From assembly GCF_030403745.1 (NCBI RefSeq), contig NZ_JAQMWP010000010.1:186001-250000 (forward strand): 64,000 nucleotides of DNA, in the 5' to 3' direction. The notes below the pieces were generated by a model. The model was not told where the DNA came from. It ran no database searches and worked only from the letters and a program-made list of their open reading frames with translations. Origin of the DNA: Streptomyces sp. S.PB5 (GTDB taxonomy: Bacteria > Actinomycetota > Actinomycetes > Streptomycetales > Streptomycetaceae). Both the position numbers and the translations under genes were made by a program. Within the stretch, counting starts at the first letter, position 1; each line of letters begins with the position of its first letter. This document shows, piece by piece, positions 9,174 to 17,646 of this stretch.

Positions 9174-9217
9174 CCGGGCCCGGCCCTCGGTGCTTCCGCG
9201 CCGAGGGCCGGGCCCGG
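9174..9217. terminator. Strong bidirectional terminator hairpin
   Basis: Arms 9174-9190 and 9201-9217 are perfect 17-bp complements (CCGGGCCCGGCCCTCGG) with a 10-nt loop. It lies between the convergent stops at 9169 (+) and 9227 (-, tex). Confidence 0.85.
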
Positions 9218-9226
9218 ACAAGTGGC

Positions 9227-11605
9227 TCAGCGGCGCCCCTTCTTCGGGTCGAGCAGCCCCGCCTTGCGCAGCGCATCCGCCATCGCGCTGTTCGCCGGCG
9301 GCGGGGCCTGACGCGAGCCGCCGCCCTGGCCGCCGCGGCCGCCGCCCTGGCGCTGCTGCTGGCGCTGCTGGGGCGGGCGTCCGCCACCGCCGCGCTGCTG
9401 ACGGCGCTCACCGCCGGAGGGCTGCGCCTCGTCGTCCAGGCGCAGGGTCAGGGAGATCCGCTTGCGCGGGATGTCGACGTCGAGGACCTTCACCTTGACG
9501 ATGTCGCCCGGCTTCACCACGTCCCGCGGGTCCTTCACGAACGTCTTCGACAGGGCGGAGACATGCGCGAGACCGTCCTGGTGGACGCCGATGTCGATGA
9601 ACGCGCCGAAGGCGGCCACGTTGGTGACGACGCCCTCCAGGACCATCCCGGACTCCAGGTCGGAGATCTTCTCGACGCCCTCCTTGAAGGTGGCGGTCTT
9701 GAAGGCGGGACGCGGGTCGCGGCCCGGCTTCTCCAGCTCCTTGAGGATGTCCGTGACGGTCGGCAGACCGAAGGTCTCGTCCACGAACTCGTTCGGCCTC
9801 AGCGAGCGCAGCACACCCGTGTTGCCGATGAGGGACGCCACCTCCTGGCCGGACGTCTTCACCATGCGCCGGACCACCGGATACGCCTCGGGGTGCACGC
9901 TGGACGCGTCCAGCGGGTCGTCGCCGCCGCGGATCCGCAGGAAGCCCGCGCACTGCTCGTACGCCTTCGGGCCCAGCCGCGCCACCTTTTTCAGCTCGGT
10001 GCGCGCCTTGAACGGTCCGTTGGCGTCGCGGTGGGCCACGATGTTCTCGGCGAGACCGGAGGTGATGCCGGAGACGCGGGCGAGGAGCGGGGCCGACGCC
10101 GTGTTGACGTCCACGCCCACGCCGTTCACACAGTCCTCCACCACCGCGTCCAGCGAACGCGACAGCTTCACCTCGGACAGGTCGTGCTGGTACTGGCCGA
10201 CACCGATAGACTTCGGGTCGATCTTCACCAGCTCGGCGAGCGGGTCCTGGAGCCGGCGGGCGATCGACACCGCGCCGCGCAGCGACACGTCCATGTCCGG
10301 CAGTTCCTGCGAGGCGAAGGCCGACGCCGAGTACACCGACGCGCCCGCCTCGGACACCATCACCTTGGTGAGCTTCAACTCCGGGTGCCGGGAGATGAGT
10401 TCACCGGCGAGCTTGTCGGTCTCGCGGGACGCCGTGCCGTTGCCGATCGCGATCAGCTCGACCGCGTGCTCCTTGGCGAGCCGGGACAGCTTGGCGATGG
10501 CCTCGTCCCACTTGTTCGCCGGGACGTGCGGGTAGATGACGTCCGTCGCGACGACCTTGCCGGTGGCGTCGACGACGGCGACCTTCACGCCCGTACGGAA
10601 ACCGGGGTCCAGGCCCAGCGTCGCGCGCGTGCCGGCCGGCGCGGCGAGCAGCAGGTCGCGGAGGTTCGCCGCGAAGACGTTCACCGCCTCGTCCTCGGCG
10701 GCGGTGCGCAGCCGCAGCCGCAGGTCGATGCCCAGATGGACCAGGATGCGGGTACGCCAAGCCCAACGCACCGTGTCCGTCAGCCACTTGTCGCCCGGGC
10801 GCCCCCGGTCGGCGATCTGGAACCTGTGCGCGACGATCCCCTCGTAGGACGAGGGACCCTCGGTCGGCTCCTCCGGCTCCAGGACGAGGTCGAGGACCTC
10901 CTCCTTCTCGCCGCGCAGCATCGCCAGGACGCGGTGCGAGGGCAGCTCCTTGAAGGGCTCGGCGAAGTCGAAGTAGTCGGCGAACTTGGCGCCCGCCTCC
11001 TCCTTGCCCTCCCGCACCTTCGCGGCCAGCCGCCCGCGCACCCACATGCGCTCGCGCAGCTCGCCGATCAGGTCGGCGTCCTCGGAGAACCGCTCGGTGA
11101 GGATCGCCCGGGCGCCGTCGAGCGCGGCCTGCGGATCGGCCACACCCTTGTCGGCGTCGACGAACGCGGCCGCAGCGGCCAGCGGTTCGACGGTCGGGTC
11201 CCCGAGCAGCCCCTCGGCGAGCGGCTCCAGACCGGCCTCACGGGCGATCTGCGCCTTGGTGCGCCGCTTGGGCTTGTACGGCAGGTAGATGTCCTCAAGA
11301 CGCGCCTTGGTCTCCGCGCCGCGGATCTGCGCCTCCAGCTCCTCGGTGAGCTTGCCCTGCTCACGCACCGAGTCGAGGATCGCGGCCCGCCGCTCCTCCA
11401 GCTCCCGCAGATAGCGCAGCCGCTCCTCGACCGTGCGCAGCTGCGCGTCGTCGAGCATCTCGGTCGCTTCCTTGCGGTAGCGGGCGATGAAGGGCACCGT
11501 CGAACCGCCGTCGAGCAGCTCCACGGCGGCCTTGACCTGCCGCTCCCGAACGCCGAGCTCCTCGGCGATCCTTCCTTCGATGGATCCAACGAGGGGTGTC
11601 GTCAC
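9227..11605 (-). CDS. tex: Tex-family RNA-binding transcription accessory protein
   Basis: About 792 aa from GTG 11605 (MTTPLVGS...), which has AAGGCGG upstream. A second GTG at 11626 would add seven residues without a ribosome site. The order is that of Tex: N-terminal helical region, a YqgF/RNase H-like domain (GLDPGFRTGVKVAVVD), helix-hairpin-helix segments (VNTASAPLLARVSGI) and a C-terminal S1 RNA-binding domain (VVTNVAAFGAFIDIGVHQDG). The tail is an Arg/Gly/Gln-rich stretch common in actinobacterial homologues. Tex binds nucleic acid and affects transcription and RNA handling. Confidence 0.93.
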   Translation of the reverse strand: MTTPLVGSIEGRIAEELGVRERQVKAAVELLDGGSTVPFIARYRKEATEMLDDAQLRTVEERLRYLRELEERRAAILDSVREQGKLTEELEAQIRGAETKARLEDIYLPYKPKRRTKAQIAREAGLEPLAEGLLGDPTVEPLAAAAAFVDADKGVADPQAALDGARAILTERFSEDADLIGELRERMWVRGRLAAKVREGKEEAGAKFADYFDFAEPFKELPSHRVLAMLRGEKEEVLDLVLEPEEPTEGPSSYEGIVAHRFQIADRGRPGDKWLTDTVRWAWRTRILVHLGIDLRLRLRTAAEDEAVNVFAANLRDLLLAAPAGTRATLGLDPGFRTGVKVAVVDATGKVVATDVIYPHVPANKWDEAIAKLSRLAKEHAVELIAIGNGTASRETDKLAGELISRHPELKLTKVMVSEAGASVYSASAFASQELPDMDVSLRGAVSIARRLQDPLAELVKIDPKSIGVGQYQHDLSEVKLSRSLDAVVEDCVNGVGVDVNTASAPLLARVSGITSGLAENIVAHRDANGPFKARTELKKVARLGPKAYEQCAGFLRIRGGDDPLDASSVHPEAYPVVRRMVKTSGQEVASLIGNTGVLRSLRPNEFVDETFGLPTVTDILKELEKPGRDPRPAFKTATFKEGVEKISDLESGMVLEGVVTNVAAFGAFIDIGVHQDGLAHVSALSKTFVKDPRDVVKPGDIVKVKVLDVDIPRKRISLTLRLDDEAQPSGGERRQQRGGGGRPPQQRQQQRQGGGRGGQGGGSRQAPPPANSAMADALRKAGLLDPKKGRR

Positions 11606-11685
11606 GATGCCGTACCGCCTTCTCACTGAGGTTGCGCGGCAATTGTGGCAGGTGGCACCGACACTCGGGGATCAGGGCGCGGACA

Positions 11686-11817
11686 TCAGACCCTGCGACT
11701 GCGTGTGGACCCCGAAGCGCCACCGAAGAGCCGTGCCAACGCCCGGAAGGGCAGCGTCACGACGGTGGCTATGGCCCCACCGATCTGCCGGAGCACATCT
11801 GCGATCGCTCGGAACAC
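11686..11817 (-). CDS. LPFR-motif small protein, 43 aa
   Basis: GTG 11817 is preceded on the minus strand by AGGGGAAG at good spacing; TGA ends at 11686. The product is 43 aa: an amphipathic helix with IGGAIATVV followed by TLPFRALARLFGG and a Ser/Arg tail. I recall a streptomycete family of tiny proteins annotated by this LPFR motif; the function is unknown. The hydrophobic middle with flanking arginines suggests membrane association. It stands alone downstream of the SCO6745-family gene; the flanking 120-150 bases show nothing else. Confidence 0.7.
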   Translation of the reverse strand: MFRAIADVLRQIGGAIATVVTLPFRALARLFGGASGSTRSRRV

Positions 11818-11959
11818 GAACTTCCCCTTTCCTCACCCGGCCGGGCGGCCGGGCACCCCGAGTACCTCGGCGCGGCCCCGGCATGCGTTCGGCCCGCAGC
11901 CGCGGCGCCGCGCGGCACACCGGGCGCTGGGCGGCGCGGCTCCGACCGGGCCCCGGGGC

Positions 11960-12829
11960 TCACCCCTTGCCGATCAGATCCACCGGATACGCCCCCGCCG
12001 CCACCGCCGCCCGCGCGAACCCCCCGCCGAGTTCCGTCAGCCGGGCCACGCCCGCCGCGCCGAGATGGTCGTAGGGCGCCAGGTCCAGCCGGTCCGTCAC
12101 TGACTCGATCTCCTCGCGCAGCGCCGCGCCCCGCTCGGTCAGCTCGCCGGACTCGTCCAGGAGCCCGCGGCCCCGGAGGCGGCCGGCCGCCGCGTCCCAT
12201 TCCTCGCGGGACCAGCCGCGCGTGGCGAGCACCCACTTCGGTGCCGTGCCCCTGCCGATCGCCGTGTGGGTCACGACGGCTTCCAGGCCGTCGAGTCCGG
12301 CGGTCACCAGCGCGGCGAGATGGCCGTCGCCGCGGTGCTCGCGCAGCAGGGTCGCGGCGTGGAAGAAGGCCAGGTGCGGTTCCTCGGGCACCGGCAGATC
12401 CGCGTGCGCCGCGTACAGCGGCCGGGCACTGCGCGAGCAGGCCTCGGTGGCGCGCAGCGCCAGCTCCGCGGCCTCCGCCATCTCGGGCGAGGCCACGGTC
12501 TCCTCGCCCAGCAGCCGTCGCAGCGCCGCGTCCACGCCACGCACGCGTGCCGCGAGCACGGCCTCGGGTGAGGCGAGCGACCAGACGGCCGGGACGTGCC
12601 GGGCCACGAGCTCGTGCTTGTAGTTGTAGAAGGCCGCGGTCACCGTCCCGGCGCTCACCGCCCCCATGGCGGCGGCTCGCACCGCGAAGTTCGCGGCCTT
12701 GGGGTGCGTGATCCCGATCCCGGCCAGCTCCTTGCCGAGTTCGGGCGCGAAGTAGGAGGTGGCGTGCAGGGTGTTGAGCACATGCGCGCAGCGGCGGCCG
12801 GCCGGCGATCGGACGGGGGCGGTTGTCAT
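11960..12829 (-). CDS. SCO6745-family (SalK-like) helical protein
   Basis: 289 aa from ATG 12829; an in-frame GTG at 12838 would add three residues. The protein is almost wholly helical and Ala/Leu/Glu-rich, with AELGKELAGIG-type helices, an HELVARHVPAVW segment and a C-terminal winged-helix-like end (GRLRGRGLLDESGELTERG). This matches streptomycete proteins I recall under the SCO6745 family name. Biochemical role unknown. A 16-bp palindrome lies immediately in front of the start, so it is probably under a TetR-type repressor. Confidence 0.7.
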   Translation of the reverse strand: MTTAPVRSPAGRRCAHVLNTLHATSYFAPELGKELAGIGITHPKAANFAVRAAAMGAVSAGTVTAAFYNYKHELVARHVPAVWSLASPEAVLAARVRGVDAALRRLLGEETVASPEMAEAAELALRATEACSRSARPLYAAHADLPVPEEPHLAFFHAATLLREHRGDGHLAALVTAGLDGLEAVVTHTAIGRGTAPKWVLATRGWSREEWDAAAGRLRGRGLLDESGELTERGAALREEIESVTDRLDLAPYDHLGAAGVARLTELGGGFARAAVAAGAYPVDLIGKG

Positions 12830-12840
12830 GCCGGGCACGT

Positions 12841-12856
12841 TACCAACCGCTTGGTA
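12841..12856. promoter_or_regulatory. Palindromic operator candidate TACCAA-CCGC-TTGGTA
   Basis: A perfect inverted repeat with a 4-bp centre, three bases upstream of the GTG 12838 and twelve upstream of ATG 12829 of the minus gene. Its size and ACCAA/TTGGT arms resemble TetR-family operators. It could also lie in the promoter of the + strand GlxA-type gene at 12943. Confidence 0.5.
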
Positions 12857-12925
12857 TGTCGACCATGGGTGGACTCGGCATGGCAGGAAAGGTGGGTTAC
12901 TCGTCATTGCGGCCTTGTCGCGGCC

Positions 12926-12940
12926 CGCCAAGAATTGGCG
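12926..12940. promoter_or_regulatory. Palindrome over the ribosome-binding region of the GlxA-type gene
   Basis: CGCCAA-GAA-TTGGCG ends two bases before the ATG at 12943 and takes the place where a Shine-Dalgarno sequence would be. It may be an autoregulatory binding site or an RNA hairpin limiting translation. Confidence 0.4.
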
Positions 12941-12942
12941 GC

Positions 12943-13902
12943 ATGACGCAGCGAACCGTCCTCGTCGTCCTCTTCGACGACGTGCAGAGCCTCGATGTCA
13001 CCGGCCCCCTGGAGGTGTTCGCGGGGGCCGAGCAGCACACCCCGGGCAGCTACCGCATCCGCACGGCCTCCCTGGACGGAGCCCCCGTGCGCACCTCCAG
13101 CGGTCTGACCCTCGTGCCGGACACCGGCCTCACGGTGGCGCCCGACCCGCACACCCTGCTCGTACCGGGCGGCCAGGGCACCCGCCGTCCGGACCCGCGC
13201 CTGACGGACTGGCTGCGCGAGAACGGGCCGCGCGCCGAGCGCCTCGTCTCCGTGTGCACCGGCGCGATCCTGCTCGCCGAGGCGGGCCTGCTCGACGGCC
13301 ACCGCGCCACGACCCACTGGGCGTACTGCGACAAGCTCGCCCGCGACCACCCGGCCGTCGAGGTCGAACCCGACCCCATCTACATCCGCGACGGCAGGGT
13401 CGCCACGTCCGCGGGGGTCACCTCGGGAATCGACCTGGCCCTGGCACTGGTCGAGGAGGACCTCGACCGGGACGTCGCCCTCACCCTCGCCCGCCATCTG
13501 GTCGTCTTCCTCCGCAGACCGGGCAACCAGGCCCAGTTCAGCGCCCAGCTGTCCGCCCAGACCGCCCGGCGGGAACCCCTGCGGGAGGTCCAGCAGTGGA
13601 TCACCGAGCATCCGGGCGCCGATCTGACCGTCGACTCCCTGGCCGCCCGCGCCCGCCTCTCACCCCGCCACTTCGCCCGCGCCTTCCAGTCGGAGACCGG
13701 CACGACCCCGGGCCGCTACGTCGACCGGGTCCGCCTCGAACACGCCCGCCGCCTCCTGGAGGACTCCGCCGACGGCGTGGAGGAGATCTCCCGGGCCAGC
13801 GGCTACGGCACCGCCGAGACCATGCGCCGCGCCTTCGTCAAGGCCCTGGGCACCCCGCCGGCGGAGTACCGCCGCCGCTTCCGCCCGGCGGCCGCCCGCT
13901 GA
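12943..13902 (+). CDS. GlxA-type transcriptional regulator (DJ-1/PfpI + AraC HTH)
   Basis: 319 aa. Residues about 1-185 are a class-I glutamine amidotransferase-like DJ-1/PfpI domain with the nucleophile elbow in SVCTGAILLA. Residues about 220-315 are an AraC double helix-turn-helix (SLAARARLSPRHFARAFQ and GYGTAETMRRAF). Such proteins sense small metabolites and activate or repress nearby genes. Its closest + strand neighbour encodes a stand-alone DJ-1/PfpI protein, a likely target. No clear ribosome site; a palindrome fills that position. Confidence 0.9.
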   Translation: MTQRTVLVVLFDDVQSLDVTGPLEVFAGAEQHTPGSYRIRTASLDGAPVRTSSGLTLVPDTGLTVAPDPHTLLVPGGQGTRRPDPRLTDWLRENGPRAERLVSVCTGAILLAEAGLLDGHRATTHWAYCDKLARDHPAVEVEPDPIYIRDGRVATSAGVTSGIDLALALVEEDLDRDVALTLARHLVVFLRRPGNQAQFSAQLSAQTARREPLREVQQWITEHPGADLTVDSLAARARLSPRHFARAFQSETGTTPGRYVDRVRLEHARRLLEDSADGVEEISRASGYGTAETMRRAFVKALGTPPAEYRRRFRPAAAR

Positions 13903-14130
13903 TCCATCGGCCCCACCCGGCAACGGCCCGTTGAGCCGATGGCTCCCTGCACCCGTTCAGGCCGGTTCACTGCACGTACCCAAGGGGCGGGGCTGTGACA
14001 TCAGCGGTTCCGCCGCGGGGCGCGAGCAACCACGCACCACCCGCGGACGCCCGCGAAACAGACCCCCCGAGTTCCTGGGCACCCGTCTCGCCCGGCCGAC
14101 CCCACTCGTCCGCCCACCGAAAGGCCCCCG

Positions 14131-14766
14131 ATGCAGATCGCCATCGTCCTCTTCGACCGCTTCACCGCCCTGGACGCGGTGGGCCCCTATGAGACCCTCG
14201 GCCGCCTGCCCGACGCCGAACTGACCTTCGTCGCCGAACGCACCGGCCCCGTCCGCACCGACACCGGCGCTCTCGCCATCACCGCCGACAAGACCCTCGC
14301 CGACGTACCGGACCCGGACATCGTGGTCGTCCCCGGCGGCCCCGGCCAGACCCCGCAGATGGAGAACCGGGTCCTCCTGGACTGGCTGCGCGCCGTCGAC
14401 GCCACCAGCACCTGGACGACGTCCGTGTGCACCGGCTCCCTGCTGCTGGCCGCCGCCGGACTCCTCGAAGGCCGTCGCGCGACCTCCCACTGGCTGGCGC
14501 TCGATCACCTCAAGCAGTTCGGCGCCGAGCCCACGGGGGAGCGGGTCGTGCTCGACGGCAAGTACGTGACCGCGGCCGGGGTTTCCTCCGGCATCGACAT
14601 GGGGCTCACCCTGGTCGGCCGGATCGCGGGTGACGAACACGCCCAGGCCGTACAGCTGTTGACCGAGTACGACCCGCAGCCGCCCTACGACGCCGGCTCG
14701 CCGGAGAAGGCCCCCGCGCACCTCGTCGAGGAGTTCCGTGCGAAGAGCCGGTTCATCCTGACGTAG
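14131..14766 (+). CDS. DJ-1/PfpI family protein
   Basis: 211 aa; ATG preceded by GAAAGG at six bases. A single DJ-1/PfpI domain: IAIVLFDRF start, VVVPGGPG, and the nucleophilic cysteine in TSVCTGSLLLA, followed by RATSHW. This pattern is shared with isocyanide-hydratase-like members, but a hydratase activity is only a possibility. The 3' end overlaps the convergent crotonase gene by 14 bp. The 228-base gap before it (13903-14130) shows no clear element. Confidence 0.85.
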   Translation: MQIAIVLFDRFTALDAVGPYETLGRLPDAELTFVAERTGPVRTDTGALAITADKTLADVPDPDIVVVPGGPGQTPQMENRVLLDWLRAVDATSTWTTSVCTGSLLLAAAGLLEGRRATSHWLALDHLKQFGAEPTGERVVLDGKYVTAAGVSSGIDMGLTLVGRIAGDEHAQAVQLLTEYDPQPPYDAGSPEKAPAHLVEEFRAKSRFILT

Positions 14767-15502
14767 TCCAGGTGAAGCGCGGCTGCCTGCGCTCCAGGAA
14801 CGCGGCGACCCCCTCCGCGGTGTCGCCGCTGCCGCGCGCCTGCTCGGCCCAGTAGGAGTCCTTGTCCCGGGCGCCGTCCGCGAACTCCTTCGCCGCGGCC
14901 TGCGTCAACTGGGAACGGGACACCAGGATCCGGGTGAACTCCGAAACCCGCTTGGCCAGTTCCCCCTCGGGGAGCAGCTCGTCGACCATGCCCGTGCGCA
15001 GCGCCCGCTCCCCGTCGATCAACTCGCCGGAGAACAGCAGGTACTTGGCCGCCGCCGGACCCACCAGCGCCACCAACCGCCGTGTGGAGGACGCCGGATA
15101 CACGATCCCGAGCTTGGCGGGGGTCACCCCGAACAGCGAGCCCTCCTCCGCGAACCGCAGATCGCAGGCCGCCGCCAACTGCGAACCGCCGCCCACGCAG
15201 TGCCCGCGCACCGCCGCCAGCGTCGGCTTGGGAAACGCGGTCAGCGCCTCCTCCGCCGCCACCGCGAGCCCCTGCGCCTCCTTTGGCGACCCCTTGAGCG
15301 TGGAGATGTCGGCCCCCGCGCAGAAGGTCTGGCCCTCCCCGGTCAGCACCAGGGCCCGTACGTCCGGGTCGCCCGCCGCCACCTCCAGCAGCTCCGGCAG
15401 CGACCGCCACATCGCGGCCGTCATGGCGTTGCGCTTGGCCGGATGGTGGATGACGACGGTGGCGACCGAGTCGGTCACGCGGTACAGCAGCTGGGGCTCC
15501 AT
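14753..15502 (-). CDS. Enoyl-CoA hydratase/isomerase (crotonase) family protein, non-canonical active site
   Basis: 249 aa. The crotonase fold is clear: HPAKRNAM (CoA contact), FCAGADIS oxyanion strand, GHCVGGGSQLAAACDLRFA and FGVTPAKLGIVYP. In classical enoyl-CoA hydratases, glutamates stand in GGGCEL and in PEI; here the positions hold Gln (GGGSQL) and Pro-Ala (TPAKLG). The TPxxLG pattern recalls methylmalonyl-CoA-decarboxylase-like crotonases. So a decarboxylase, isomerase or hydrolase reaction is more likely than plain hydration. Its end overlaps the convergent DJ-1 gene. Confidence 0.85.
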   Translation of the reverse strand: MEPQLLYRVTDSVATVVIHHPAKRNAMTAAMWRSLPELLEVAAGDPDVRALVLTGEGQTFCAGADISTLKGSPKEAQGLAVAAEEALTAFPKPTLAAVRGHCVGGGSQLAAACDLRFAEEGSLFGVTPAKLGIVYPASSTRRLVALVGPAAAKYLLFSGELIDGERALRTGMVDELLPEGELAKRVSEFTRILVSRSQLTQAAAKEFADGARDKDSYWAEQARGSGDTAEGVAAFLERRQPRFTWTTSG

Positions 15503-15566
15503 GGCCGGATGCTAACCGCCGCCGTCGCCCTTACGATCGGGGAGGGGCCCGCGTGAGGAGGCGCCG

Positions 15567-16190
15567 ATGGCCAAGGACGAGACCGCCCGACTGAGCCGTG
15601 GTTTCGGCTGGCTCGCCGCGCTCGGGGTGATCCTGGTGCTCGCCGGACTGGTCGGGCTGATCTACACCGGCGTGGCCACCCTCACCTCGATGCTGCTGTT
15701 CGGCTGGCTGCTGCTGATCGGCGGCGTCATCGGGCTGCTGCACGCGATCCAGGCACGCGGCACCAACTTCTTCTGGCTCGGTGTGGTCGTCGCCGCCCTG
15801 AACATCGCGGCCGGCGTGGTCGTCATCCGCCGGCCCGAGGCCGCGGCCGAGGCCCTCACCATGTTCGCCGCGCTGCTCTTCCTGACGGGCGGGGTGTTCC
15901 GGCTCGTCGGCAGCCTGGTGGTGCGCGGCACGCAGTTCGGCTGGACTCTTGTGCAGGGCGCCTTCGGACTGCTCCTCGGCATCCTCGTGCTGGCCTCCTG
16001 GCCGAGCAGCAGCAAGTACGTGATCGGCTGCTTCTTCTCCCTCGCGCTGCTCTTCGACGGACTCGGCCTTGTCGCCACCGGTTTCGGCGGGCGGCGCATC
16101 GTCGGCATGGTCTCCGAGCGGCTCGCCGCGGAGGACGACACACGGCGCGAAACGGACGAGGCGGCCGCCAAACCCGTACCACCCGATTAG
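15567..16190 (+). CDS. HdeD-like integral membrane protein
   Basis: 207 aa with about six hydrophobic segments arranged as three hairpins between residues 12 and 175, then a charged cytoplasmic tail rich in Glu/Arg/Asp. This is the DUF308/HdeD layout, linked in enterobacteria to acid resistance; the role in streptomycetes is open. A strong GAGGAGG ribosome site precedes the ATG. A palindrome GTTCGCGAAC overlaps and follows the stop (16190-16199). Confidence 0.8.
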   Translation: MAKDETARLSRGFGWLAALGVILVLAGLVGLIYTGVATLTSMLLFGWLLLIGGVIGLLHAIQARGTNFFWLGVVVAALNIAAGVVVIRRPEAAAEALTMFAALLFLTGGVFRLVGSLVVRGTQFGWTLVQGAFGLLLGILVLASWPSSSKYVIGCFFSLALLFDGLGLVATGFGGRRIVGMVSERLAAEDDTRRETDEAAAKPVPPD

Positions 16191-16364
16191 TTCGCGAACG
16201 CGGCACAAGTGGGACGGGAACAGTCCCGTTTTCGACCGGGTCATACGCAGGCGATCACTAACGCTCGATATCTGCTGACTTCTGTTCAGACATCTGATGC
16301 GGAGCGAGTCGTTACCAACACTCGACGTGTGGTGACAATCGAGCGCAAGGGTGGCGACCGGACG

Positions 16365-16874
16365 ATGGAGAACCACGGGCGCGGGTCCGGCCCACGCCCA
16401 GCAGCCGGCGAGGACGGGGAGCCGGCCCACCGGCCACCGGGCCCGCTGTCGTACGAAGGCGTCTGGCGGTTCACCGCCCCCGCCGTCGACGCCTCGGTCC
16501 CGCAGGCGCGGCACGCCGTGCGGGACCTGCTGCTGCGTCAGGGCGTACCGGTCACGGACGACCTGGTGCAGGGACTCCTGCTGATCGTGTCCGAACTGGT
16601 CACCAACGCGGTCCGGCACGCGGCGCTGCTGTCGCCGATGCTCGCCGTGGAGGTCGCCGTCGGCGCCGAGTGGGTGCGGGTGTCCGTGGAGGACAACCAC
16701 CCCTACCGCCCGACTGCCCTGGAGACCGACCACAGCGGCGAGGGCGGCCGGGGGCTGCTCCTGGTGCGCGAGGTCACCCGGGAGGCGGGCGGCGTCTGCG
16801 ACGTCGAGCACACGGCGAACGGCGGCAAGGTGATCTGGGCCGCCCTGCCGCTCGCCGCGGTCCGGGTCCCCTAG
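16365..16874 (+). CDS. RsbW-like ATP-binding protein (HATPase_c, anti-sigma/regulatory kinase type)
   Basis: 169 aa. After a Pro/Gly-rich start, the GHKL ATPase fold is seen: ELVTNAVRHA (N box), SVEDNHPYRP (G1 position, with the usual Asp), GRGLLLVREVTREAGG (G2) and GGKVIWAALPL at the end. Streptomycetes carry many such single-domain proteins, thought to act as anti-sigma factors or partner-switching kinases. The ATG at 16365 has AAGGGTGG upstream; GTG codons at 16329 and 16332 are alternatives. Its stop lies one base from that of the convergent idi gene. Confidence 0.8.
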   Translation: MENHGRGSGPRPAAGEDGEPAHRPPGPLSYEGVWRFTAPAVDASVPQARHAVRDLLLRQGVPVTDDLVQGLLLIVSELVTNAVRHAALLSPMLAVEVAVGAEWVRVSVEDNHPYRPTALETDHSGEGGRGLLLVREVTREAGGVCDVEHTANGGKVIWAALPLAAVRVP

Positions 16875-16875
16875 C

Positions 16876-17469
16876 TCACCAGCCGGCGGACGGGCCCGTC
16901 AGCTCCCTGACCGCGGGACGGGCCGCGTCCAGCACCGTCATGAACCAGGACGAGAAGGTGTCCTTGGCGTGCCGCTCCGCGAGCTCGGCGGGCGTCACGA
17001 AGGCCGTCGCGCCGACCTCGTCCGGGTCCGGGTTCAGTGGCGCCTGCAGCAGGCCGACGAACAGGTGGTTGTACTCCTGCTCCACCAGCCCTGAGTCCGG
17101 GTCCGGATGGTTGTAACGGACCGTGCCCGCCTCGGCGAGCAGCGACGGGGAGGCGCCCAGCTCCTCGTACGTCCGCCGGGCCGCCGCCGCGAACGGCGCC
17201 TCGCCCGGGTAGGGGTGCCCGCAGCAGGTGTTGGACCACACACCGGGGGAGTGGTACTTGCCCAGGGCGCGCTGCTGCAGCAGCAGCCGGCCCCGCTCGT
17301 CGAAGAGGAAGACGGAAAAGGCACGGTGCAGCTGCCCCGGCGCCTGATGGGCCGCGAGCTTCTCCGCGGTGCCGATCGTGACGCCGTCCTCGTCGACCAG
17401 TTCCAGCAGAATCGGGTCAGCGGTGCCGTTCGACGTACGGTGCGTCGCGGTGGCAGGTGTGATCGGCAT
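16876..17469 (-). CDS. idi: Isopentenyl-diphosphate delta-isomerase, type 1
   Basis: 197 aa; interconverts IPP and DMAPP in isoprenoid synthesis. It is a Nudix-fold enzyme with the family's active-site Cys in WSNTCCGHP (Cys83), the Nudix-like EAPFAAAARRTYEELG helix, and the active-site glutamate region LVEQEYNHLF. The ATG at 17469 is preceded by AAGGAT at six bases; upstream in-frame ATGs lack this. It lies about 10 kb from the hopanoid cluster and would balance IPP and DMAPP for it. The sequence closely resembles S. coelicolor SCO6750 as I recall it. Confidence 0.95.
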   Translation of the reverse strand: MPITPATATHRTSNGTADPILLELVDEDGVTIGTAEKLAAHQAPGQLHRAFSVFLFDERGRLLLQQRALGKYHSPGVWSNTCCGHPYPGEAPFAAAARRTYEELGASPSLLAEAGTVRYNHPDPDSGLVEQEYNHLFVGLLQAPLNPDPDEVGATAFVTPAELAERHAKDTFSSWFMTVLDAARPAVRELTGPSAGW

Positions 17470-17646
17470 ACCCATCCTTCGCATCGGTTTTTCGCGCCCC
17501 AAGTGTGCCGCACAAGAACGACACCACCGGCAGTTGATCGTGCCCGGCGCGGCGGACAGGGAATCGTCCGGGGTGGCTCTGTGCGGTGGAGGACGCAGCC
17601 GGACGCCGGATCGCTGCATTCCGGTCAGTGCGGACTTACCGGACCT

